DNA from: Bondarzewia mesenterica
Taxonomy: Eukaryota; Basidiomycota; Agaricomycetes; Russulales; Bondarzewiaceae
DNA: 64,000 nucleotides
Assembly: GCA_004802705.1 (NCBI GenBank)
Contig: SGPL01000038.1
Span: forward strand, 1-64,000
Reading direction: 5' to 3'
Below are positions 54,411-64,000 of this stretch, piece by piece. Under the pieces are notes generated by a model. The model did not search any database. It worked only from the letters and a program-made list of their open reading frames with translations, and was not told the DNA's origin. Every line of letters starts with the position of its first letter. Position 1 is the first letter of the stretch. The position numbers were made by a program, and so were the translations under genes.

Positions 54411-57400
54411 ATGCAGCGCGAGAGCATCAGGCGTGGCTTCTCTATATACGTCTTTCTCACTCTTCCTCTCGTCTGAAGCATATTTTGACTTGCCATCTCG
54501 TATTTACTGTTCATCAGAAAGTTGTTCTAGAGATTGATTTCTCTGGGTGTCTCTGGGTGTGTTGATCCTGCTTCACCGACATTCTCCGTTTCTGATCAAG
54601 TATCGGGTCTCTCGCAGGGCTATACAGAGATTACGATCGTTCCCACAAGCAAGGACCTTAAGACTATACATCTCCATTCGCGTCAATGCAGTGCGTATCT
54701 TCATCCTTGCTCCGTCTGCACCATATTCAACATCAACGCAGCTATTCATAATGTAGCAGTCGCCAATCATCGTGCCGACTTTATCCATTATGACTCTCTC
54801 GCGAATCTCACCATATCCAATTCGCAAGACGTGCACACCCATCCGGAACTAAAGCGAAAGTTGTACTCGGCTTTGGCAGAGGGCGACGAGGGCGAGTTGT
54901 CGATCGCAATTCCGAAGGAGATATCGTTACAGCAATCTGGACACTCCACGTCAGGGATTATTATGAGCGAAGGTCAGTTAATTGTTTCAGTGTAAATGAT
55001 CAGATGCTAAAACGCGTCGCTTCTTCGACCGTGAAGGTGCTACCCCTGAACCGCAAACACCAGGATTTTCAGCGACGCACACACCGATTTCAGTTCCAGA
55101 ATTCTCTCCAATTAATATCACTGTCGAGTATAGTCTGCGCAGTCCTGCTGATGGGCTGCAGTTCGTGATGCCATCGGATGCCTACCCATACGTAAGTACA
55201 TCATCCCAAAATGCGTGCATCAATGCCTGAACATGTCCAGCGCGTGCCTCATGTGTATACAACGCTCTCCTCGCCAGATTCCGCGAGGTGCTGGGTTCCG
55301 TGTATTGACAATCTTTGGGAACGATGCACGTGGGACTTTGAGTTCGTTGTGCCCCGCTATCTCGAGGAGCGCGACGAGGATGATCGTGCAAATGGAGATG
55401 AGGAAGCTCCAGATGAACATCCTACTGTGGTGGTCTGCAGTGGGGAATTTGTTGAACAGGTGTGTGGCAGTTGTGATGGATTTTCAGGCACTCCAGCCAA
55501 TCATTCCACGTGCAGGTAGCCCACCCCTACAATTCAAACAAGTCCATCTTCCTCTTCTCTCAAAGCATTGTCACATCTGTGCAACACATTGGCTTCGTTG
55601 CCGGTCCTTTGCACGTCTTGCCCATACCCGCGGATCATATTGCAGGTGATGACCCCAGTGGTTCTTCCCAGCCACTCATGCACGCGTTTTTGTCTGCCGG
55701 GACGTGAAGCCCAACTTGCGACGTCGATCTCTTTCATCCGGCAGGCAATGACTGTCTACACAACGGAGTTTGGATCGTATCCTTTTGGCTCATACAAGGT
55801 CGTTTTTGTGGACGAATTACCAACAACTCGTTTTGATACATCTACGTTATCCATTGTCACGGTCGACCTGCTTCACGGCGAAGATGCGATTGATCAAGTT
55901 CTGGAAACCCGCCAGGCATTGAGCCATGCTCTAGCTTGTCAATGGGCTGGCATTAACATCCAGCCGAAGACGTGGTCAGACATCTGGCTCGTCAATGGTT
56001 TGGGTCTCTACATAACCGGCTTATTCTTGCGGAAACTCTTTGGAAACAACGAGTACCGATTCCGGCTCAAGAAGGACATGGAGCGTGTTCTCGAGCTGGA
56101 TAACGGAGACATGCCGCCTATATGCCAGCCCCAGTCTCCTGATCCACCCGATCCTTCGAAAATGCCCTTTATCAACTTGAAAGCTCCTTTGGTGCTCCAT
56201 ATCCTGGATCGTCGACTGGGAAAGTCGGGTACTGCGCTCGGTCTCTCCCGCGTACTGCCGAAACTTTTTCTCTCAGCCATCTCTGGCGAGATGCCACATA
56301 ACGCATTGTCAACGCATAACTTCCTGAGGACTTGCAGGAAGGTGAGTGGTGTTGACTTGCGTTCATTCGCGGAGCAGTGGATCTATGGGAGCGGGTGTCC
56401 AACCTTTGGTTTTTCGGCGAGCTTCAATCGAAAAAAGATGGCTGTCGAGATCACTATGCGTCAAGAGTCACCTGCTTGGAAGGCCTACGAACACGATGAC
56501 GTCCGCAGATTGCTCATGAAGCCAGTGCCATTTTTTGAAGTACGTTAATGGTGCCTACTCCCTTTGAGTGACATGCTTAGGCTACTCTCATTCACAGGGG
56601 CAGATGACTATACGCATACATGAAGCGGATGGCACGCCCTATGAACATGTCCTCGACATCCGGGCACCATTCAAGCGTTACGAGGTTCCCTTTAATACCA
56701 AGTATAAGCGTGTGCGTCGGAACACGAAGCGTTACTTAGCCCGACAAGCTGCGGCACAAGCTGCTGCAGAAGGTGACGCGGAAGCTGCGGAAGCGATGGG
56801 TATGGTAGACATGGGGTTTGGTCTGGAGATTTGGGAGAAAGAGAAGGAGCGGGAAAATTGGAAAGTAGTGGATTGGACGGAAGAGGACGAACAACTGATG
56901 AGCGGGGCGACTTATGAATGGATTAGGATGGACGCTGATTTCGAGTGGATCGCAACGATTGCTTTTGATCAGCCCGACTTCATGTGGGTCTCGCAGTTGC
57001 AACGGGATCGAGATGTTGTTGCTCAGTTGGAGGTGAATATCTATTTTATCGCATAGCCGACGACTATGCTTATAATCCCCCCCCCAGGCTATCAGTGCTC
57101 TTGCCAAAATGCCGACCGCGATCATCTCCAGCACGCTCACGAAGACGGTGCTGGTCACCAATTACTTTTTCCGCATTCGTTGTGAAGCGGCCTTAACATT
57201 GGTTACCGTAAGTCTGTGTAAGTATCTCGTCGCATGTAGATCTCAGCATGTTTTTCCACATTTATCAGTGTGCGATACGTCAACTCGACTTTCTTGGCTT
57301 GTTCCATTTATTCAAGCTCTTCCTGCGATACTGTTACGACCCCGAAGATCCTCAGCAGGATTTGTTCACACATACATACGTTCCGAGGCCCAATGACTTC

Positions 57401-60400
57401 TCTGATCTCGCAGAATATGCCGTGAGAAGGGTACGTTCGTTCACTCCTTGCTGATTCATATGCGTCGTCTTGGCTGGAAGGTTAATGATTTGCAGGCCTT
57501 GATCAAAGCGATCTCGCAAGTACGTTTTGAAAACGGCAAGTGTCCTTCTGTTGTGCGGCAATTCTTGATAGACCAGTTGAGATACAATGACAACACCGCT
57601 AATCCTGTGAGTGTTTCCTTACATGTGATGCAACATCAGACTCAAATATCACTAGTATACCGACGCTTTTTACATATGCACCATTCTCTCTTCTTTGGCT
57701 TGTGCTACTGTGTCTACTGCACCTCCGGAGCGTGGCGAATTGTTCCCGGTTGAAGCAAAGAACGAGCAAACCTCAGAAGATGCCAATCTATTGAAGCAAG
57801 CGCTGGCCGAGGCTGATCGATATCGCAACATGGATAGACTTATATCTACGCCTCACAATGTTGTGACTGTCGCTGCTTTAGAGGTAGGTTACGAGCGTGA
57901 ACTGGTTACAGGCTCTTTCTCATTCTGTGCAGTTTCGTTTGATTCTCAGCGTGGCGAATCTGATTCCAAATGATCCCCGAGTATTTTTCCCCTTGACAAG
58001 GTGTGCATCAGAACTTTCAGAATAAGCTCATATGGCTGACTGCTGTCGTTGTAGAGAGGGCAACTATACTCAAGTCCGGATCATCGCGTTTGATGGACTC
58101 TTCCTCACCAAGTGGTACACGCCGAAGATCATGCGATATCTTCTAGCTGTTGTGGCGAACGATCCATCGCGCGTCATACGTCGCCACGTTGCACGGAATG
58201 CAGTACAATCTCTTCCGCTGCTTTTGTCGATGGGTGATCTCAAAAATTCTGTCAAAGAGACGGAGTCGCTTCTTATCGAAGAAGACGGCTCGATGCCGGA
58301 GAAGGTAAAGGAGAGCAAGAAGAGTGAAGTTGATCTTTTTCTAAAGGCTTTGAGAAAAGATAAGGAGGTGGGAAAGAACGAGGTGGCAAGAGAATTCTTG
58401 ATTCCCATTGTCCTGTGAGTTTCATCCTGAATCTTGCGATCCGCAGAAAACTAATGATTTCTTTTTTCTAGTGCTCCCGATGCCGATCATGAAGTCCGTT
58501 GGAATATGTTGAAGCTTGCTGATATCACCACTCGCAAAGCGGAGGAAGTACCGCCGAAACTCTCAATTCATCTCCCTCCTCCAACGCCCATCTCCGAAGT
58601 TCCTCCTACTCCTGTGGTCAAGCTTCCAGCGAAACCTGCTCTCCCACCAAAGACAAGTGGCGCGCCGGCACGAAGCCCTATGGTGCCTATGACCGCTCCT
58701 GCCAAGATTCGTCTTGTGTCGTCAAGTGCACAAATTGACATGGGTCATAAGTTTGTAGCAACGCCTGATATAGAGCGTCCACTTTTGACTTCCCATAAGA
58801 AAGGGGTTGCTTTCCAGCAACCTGTACCGAAGCCGAAGGGTAGGCCGCCGAAACCTAAGGATGCGAAGAGCGTGCCGAAGGCTCAAAGCGGTGGTATGGG
58901 CGTGATGGATTTGAGGGCCTGTCGCAACGCTTTGGGAAAGCTCAAGGCAAACAAGCATGCGGCTTGGTTTTTACAGCCTGTTGACCCTGTCAGGGATCAA
59001 GCACCTCAGTACGTCGTCTCGCACATACGTATGTACACGTCAGTAACTTAGATACTTTTACAGTTATTTCGAGATCATCAAGAATCCTATGGATCTCAGT
59101 AACATGGGTGCAAAACTGGAGCAAGGAATGTATAAGGATCGATTTGCATTTGAGGTTGATTTCCGCCTCATCATCCGCAACGCCAAGACGTACAATCAGG
59201 TGGACACCTATGTTTATAACGAAGCAGTTGCTCTCGAGTCGTTCTTTGACAAGAGTGAGTCCCTTTGACGAATCGCAACCGAGAGAATGGCCATTAATTG
59301 TCTGCAGCGTGGACGCGCATCAACAAGACCATTGACAGCAAAGCGGTAGCCGAGCCCAAGCCTGCATCAGTCATGGCTCCGCCACCTGTTCCGATTCAAG
59401 TTGTTGCTGTTGCAGGGCCATCCAAGGCGGCATCCATCGCCTCGCCGATTACTCCCAGTCCCGCTCCCGAGGCGATGCCCCGGCCAGCCATTAAGCTCAA
59501 ACTGGGTGGTTCAGCGCCATCTCGCCTTGCGGATACTACGCCTGTTCCGAAGCCAAAACCCCGGAAACCGAAACCAGCTGAAGCTCCCCCTCCTCCCATC
59601 GATGATGGGTCTTTTGATTTGCTTGAAGAGGTTATCGCTATAGAGAGGGAACAGGAGAGGGAGAAACAACATCAGCATCACCTGACAGATAAATCCGAGA
59701 GACAGGATTCAACAGGTGGAGCGGGCAAGCGGAAGAAGAGTCGTGCTGTAGACGAGCTAACAGAAGAGGACGAGATCTTGGCTCTGGCTTCACCGAGCAA
59801 GAAACCGAACAGACCTCCGCCGCCACCAGTCGAGAAGGAACCATCGCCACCGAAACAGTCGACTTCCATCAAGATCAAGAAGGTACCAGTAGCAGAACCT
59901 GCTGCGCCCACGACAACTGCTCAGAATAATCGGGCACCGGTCAAGATCAAAGAGAAGGCTTCTACCCCCTCGTCCTCGAAACCTCCAAAGAAGGCTCCCG
60001 TAACACAACTAACCCCGATCAACAAGACGAAGTGCAAGGATGTACTGAAGAATCTGTTGAAACTTCCCGAGGCTGCCATCTTTTCAAGGCCTGTCGATGC
60101 CGAGCTAGATGGGTGCCCCACGTAAGTACTTTGGTTTTTTTTTTCTTACTGGAGAACTCGTGCATTGACTTTGACGTGCAGGTATTACCAAGAGATCGAG
60201 AATCCCATGGATCTTGGTACGATGGGCCAACGCCTTACCGCAGGGACCTACGTGACCATGGAAGATTTCGCGAAAGACATGGAATTAATCTTCGGGAACT
60301 GCAGGTTATTCAACCCCCCTACTACCTATCCAACGGACTGTGCAGATGTAGTAGAAAGGGCCTTCAAGAAGGAATGGGTTAAAGCAATGGAGAAGAGACT

Positions 60401-60871
60401 CTCTTGGGCTGAGAAACGAAGTCTACAGAGTCTAATGACCAACCTCGTGAAAGAGCCCATGTGCGTATTTCCGTCTTGTTGTTGTTCTGCTGTAGCTGAT
60501 TGGGTTTTCTCCTTATGTCTTATAGATCTTTCGTTTTCAGAGAGCCTGTCGACCCTATAGCACTGCAAATCCCCCAATACTTTGACATCATCCCTCGGAA
60601 AGATGCGCGAGATCTAAGGACCATCCGGCAGAAGCTGGACGCGGACAAGTACGACTCTATTGAAGTATGGGAGGCTGATATCGACTTGATGATCCGGAAT
60701 GCCATACACTTCAACGGCGCCGACTCTGAGGTGGGAAAAATTGGGGTGATGGTGCGCAATCGGGTGAAGGATATACTGTCGGGAGTCAAATCACAGCAGG
60801 CGGCGAAGAAGAGAAAGGAGAGCGAGAAGCCGAACGGGGGGCCTGTGACGAAGAAGGCGAAACTTGTATAA
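54411..60871 (+). CDS. TAF2: TFIID subunit TAF2 with three C-terminal bromodomain modules
   Basis: Nineteen exons from 54411-54449 to 60526-60871 give 1809 aa. The N-terminus (RRGFSIY, KVVLEIDFSG, GYTEITIVPTSKDLKTIHLHSRQC) and the M1-aminopeptidase-like domain are those of TAF2. The zinc site is lost (SHALACQWAG in place of HExxH; WLVNGLGLYITG), as expected. A HEAT-like region follows (about 600-1100). Three bromodomain-like units come next: about 1237-1330 (WFLQPVD, YFEIIKNPMDLSNM, NAKTYN), 1573-1660 (IFSRPVD, YYQEIENPMDLGTM, NCRLFN) and 1676-1760 (VFREPVD, YFDIIPRKDARDL, NAIHFN). All keep the acetyl-lysine Asn; the third lacks the PMDL motif. Known role: TFIID promoter recognition; acetyl-histone reading is inferred. 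A break at the T5 run 55687-55691 is repaired by one base (AFCLPGRE), after which the whole gene is in phase. Confidence 0.94.
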
Positions 60872-61157
60872 TTGTGATCGTAAGCGTTTGTTATGATTTC
60901 TTTTGGGGACATTGCCTGTTCGTATCGAGCTGAAGGACTTGCCTAATCTTCTTGCCTGTATCAATACTCTACACTGTGCTCTGTTATGATAATGTACGCT
61001 GTGCTCAAGGGGCAGCTCCTTAAAACACGACGTCATGGCTTGGCATCTTCTCGGCGCAGCAACCGTTGACGGAATGAAGTTGTCGCTCAGATACAGTACA
61101 AAGGCCATCCGTCTTGGATACGTTCATTCATAACTGTTTAATTTTTGTTCCAACATC

Positions 61158-64000
61158 ATGCCCTCTCTAACCACTACCTTGCTCTTACTCACAGTCCTTG
61201 TTGTGTTATTGCCCACTGAAACATATGCGTTCGGCGCGGGCGATATCCCTGATTTTTCTTATTTAAATGGTTCGTAGTACTTCCTATAGTGGAACGCGAT
61301 TGATTGCTCGCCGATCGACTAAATTGCACGTGGATGTGAACAGACAAGGCTTTCCGTCATGGTGATATAGAGAACATACTGACAGAATTGGCTAAATCGG
61401 TCGGAAAAACCGCTGCTGGAGGGGGGTTGCTCGATTTTGCCCAGAGCATCTTTTCTGCCGGGTCAAGTTGGGCCAAGTTTAACAAAGGAGATGTCAAGAA
61501 AGTGTACTTTGTGAGGGCTAGTGCTCCTGGTTTCTTGCGGTTACTAACCGTCTTTGTTGTGTCTTTGAATGTGTAGGGCAACTGGTTACGGGACTATTCT
61601 CAGGTGAGCACATTGCATTGATACGATGAAGGGATCGGTTTAGATCCGCAATGTCAGGCAATGGATATTGCAGGATTGCAGAAACTTTCTGCAGATACAT
61701 TAATCCTCATAGTTGGTGTTCTCGGATTTATGGTGAGTCGCCTCTGGTGAATGTGAACGCGGGAATGCAGCAGGTCACATCAATTTCAGACTTTCGGATT
61801 CGCTACGGAAGAATTCGAGGTTACTGCTGACAGATTGCGTGTATATCTTCCGGTTGTGAGTACTTAAAAAGCCTCATGAACGAGCCAGACACACTGAACG
61901 GTCCTAACTCGATTGTAGGAACACATTGACAACCCTAAGTACAATTGACATCATTTGATCTTATAAATTGAATTTTAATGATATTTCACAGAGGATACGC
62001 CGAAAAGGAAGGAGACGCCCGTCAATTTCATCCTATGCTTCGTCCTCCGGTTGATCCCCGTGAGCTCGAGATCGATGAGCGTACAGGCATGAAGGTACTG
62101 TTCAAGAAAATGCCGCTTCATCATAAAACCCTGACTAGATGATTTTAGAAATATATGGCTACGGAGGGTCACAGGTGGGACACGTCTACCGCTCACATCA
62201 GACGCACTTTCCAAGCCTGCATCGAACACGGTCGTCGCGCCGGCGGCCGAGAAGGCGCAGATTTATTCGAGGCCTATCGTCTCATGGGCACGGGTTTGCA
62301 TACCCTAGAAGATTTGCTTGCGCATAGCAATTGGTGTGAGCTTGCGCTCAGGAAGATGGGCCACGAGCAGGTGTTTTGTCATGTCGGAGACGAAGGTTCT
62401 GTCCTGATCAGACATCATGGGTGGTGTTGTGAAACTGAATGTGGGATCTCCCAGTTATTATCGACACGCCCAATGGCCCCGCTCCCCCGCTGATCACTGG
62501 AACATTCGGGAGTGCCGACTTCATGCACTCCATGATGGGCGAAGCGACGGACCATATCAGCCAAGCCTCGGTCACAGATTTATCACAAAAGATGGACGAT
62601 GTACGTTGCTTTCCTAATCTTCTACCTTATTTGCGAAACTTCATGCTGTCCTGTTCAAGGCCTCAAACTCAGATCAAGACTCTAACGTTTCCAAACTCAA
62701 GGACTTGCTCTCAAAGATTCCGCTAGGCGGCAGCGACAGCTCCTCACAGATGAATGAGGCTGAGTCCCTCCATCAAGCTTCTAAAGCATACAACTTCAAC
62801 CCGGACGACGTTGCTCCGAAAGAAGTGCAGCAGCAACTCTGGGCCTTGTTGAAGTGGAGAGATGGTATCTATCGATCGATATTGGAGAAAATTGAGATGA
62901 TACCGGGATTGTCGGATCTGATCGACGGCATAACAGATGCACTGAATGCCTGTAGGTGTTCTTAACCTGTGATGCGTACGCCAATCTTGGGCTGATACTC
63001 GGAGAAATTCTGCAGATGTCTATACAATTCTGGCTCCTTGGTTGACGGTGGGTTGTTACCCACCCTGACATCTATTTTGAGATCTGACGACTTGTTTAAA
63101 CAGCCTATCTTAAAGCAAGCGACGGAGGTCTTGGGTGAAGGCAGCAAGGCCGTCATCGACTCGGAAGACCAATATGAAGTTTTCGACGACCCTCAAGCTT
63201 CAGATCCATCCCATAGTCTGCTATCCAAGGCATGTTTTCCTGTCGCCTTGATTGAAAAGGCCCAAATATTCAGATCCGACTGCCAATAGGATCATTTCCA
63301 GCTCATCCTGAACGAGCCCGCGGGCAAGGTCGCCCAGGTTGTCGTGCGGTATGCCGTGAACCTCCTTGTCAAGGCCTGGTCCGATAGGAATGAGGATCCA
63401 GACCAAGTCATCAACCAGGTGGGACACATACCACGACGAGAAGTTGTGCAAATATTAACATTTCTTGCAAAGATTCTCGAAGCCTTCCACCACCCATACT
63501 ACAGTACCGGAAATTCGCAGATCCAGCATGCCATGTTTGATGCCATGGACCAGTGGATCGGTGGCCAAGGGAGCGAGAAGGAGCAAATACTTGAGGCTCT
63601 AACCAAGGTCTGAAGTCCAGAATCTTCCGTCTGACTCGATTCTCGCTAAATCAGTGGGGTTTTCTTAGGAAAGTGTCCGTGAAGGCAAGAACAAGCGTCA
63701 AGGCTCAGATGATGAGACAGCTACTTCGCCAGGTGGTGCCCATTCGCACAGTCAGGGCACATACGGGTCCGGTCAATTTACTTCTGGCCAGAATTACTCG
63801 TCTTCGCAGGGCGATGGCTACAACCAGTCTCAAAGGAGGGGACAGGGCTATGGCGATGGTGTGTGCTACAGTCTTCTAATATTGTTCTTCCGTTTGAACT
63901 AAATCGATCACATCGTTTTTGTGATCCAGAATCTGGCGGATATGGTGGCAGCTACTCGCAGCAGGGGCCAAGCTACGAGCGTCGTGACCAGTCCAGCTAC
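61158..64000 (+). CDS. het-C: Heterokaryon-incompatibility-type protein HET-C (3' end outside window)
   Basis: Sixteen visible exons start at 61158 and leave the window at 64000: 61158-61269, 61344-61510, 61577-61603, 61658-61732, 61790-61855, 61919-61938, 61992-62094, 62149-62395, 62455-62600, 62660-62951, 63016-63047, 63104-63229, 63290-63418, 63473-63607, 63669-63858, 63930 onward. A signal peptide (TTLLLLTVLVVLLPTETYA) is followed by AFGAGDIP. Het-C signatures: RHGDIENIL, VYFGNWLRDYSQAMDI, FMTFGFATEEFEVTADRL, YLPVEHIDNPK, GTGLHTLEDLLAHSNWCELAL, LITGTFGSADFMHSMMGEATDH. The C-terminal part is Gly/Ser/Gln-rich as in Neurospora HET-C. The family is known from non-self recognition in Neurospora, but most fungi carry one conserved copy. 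One intron (63230-63289) has a GC donor. Confidence 0.93.

Noticed and set aside
1..64000. tRNA, rRNA, CRISPR or transposon with terminal repeats
   Set aside because: No cloverleaf, rRNA-like stretch, spaced direct repeats, transposase or reverse-transcriptase motifs were noticed by eye; a tRNAscan and RepeatMasker run would be needed to exclude small or degenerate examples.

Overview
The window is nuclear DNA of a filamentous basidiomycete, most likely a mushroom-forming agaricomycete. Genes are densely packed on both strands and split by many short introns (about 45-100 bp, GT..AG, CTNAC/CTAAC-like branch sites). The proteins are typically fungal: Fab1, Rsm22, Ltv1, Het-C, Nvj2-like. There are no operons, rRNA, CRISPR arrays or intact transposons. 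Single unresolved bases (n at about 6385, 15515, 15574, 15692, 15703, 20875) and single-base reading-frame breaks in otherwise conserved genes show that this is draft sequence.

Left part (1-25 kb). A truncated SIKE/FGFR1OP2-like STRIPAK subunit (minus) diverges from an R3HCC1-like RRM-fold gene. Then come a spliced 61-aa microgene, a Gln/Glu-rich protein and an orphan protein. Next are an Nvj2/TEX2-type PH-SMP lipid-transfer protein, dynactin subunit 6 (p27), and two low-complexity Ser-rich genes that abut or overlap. A golgin-like coiled-coil protein and the heterotrimeric G-protein beta subunit follow on the minus strand.

Middle island (25-34.4 kb). This is gene-poor and holds four micro-genes (73-77 aa), each essentially one double-stranded-RNA-binding domain. 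Three are plus and one is minus, with near-identical exon layouts and TATA-like promoters. A decayed gene lies between copies 2 and 3. This is the accessory part of the window and the best candidate for something undescribed.

Right part (34.4-64 kb). This is a compact housekeeping block: a PIGBOS1-like mitochondrial microprotein, SAD1/USP39 (spliceosome), RSM22, uL1m and mL40 (mitochondrial ribosome), CSN2 (COP9 signalosome), FAB1 (PI3P 5-kinase), LTV1 (40S biogenesis), a TAF2 carrying three C-terminal bromodomain modules, and HET-C running off the right edge. Many neighbours are divergent pairs sharing 170-320 bp promoters or convergent pairs with 90-300 bp between stops.

Exon coordinates were worked out by hand from splice signals, reading-frame phase and remembered family consensus; no alignment was run.
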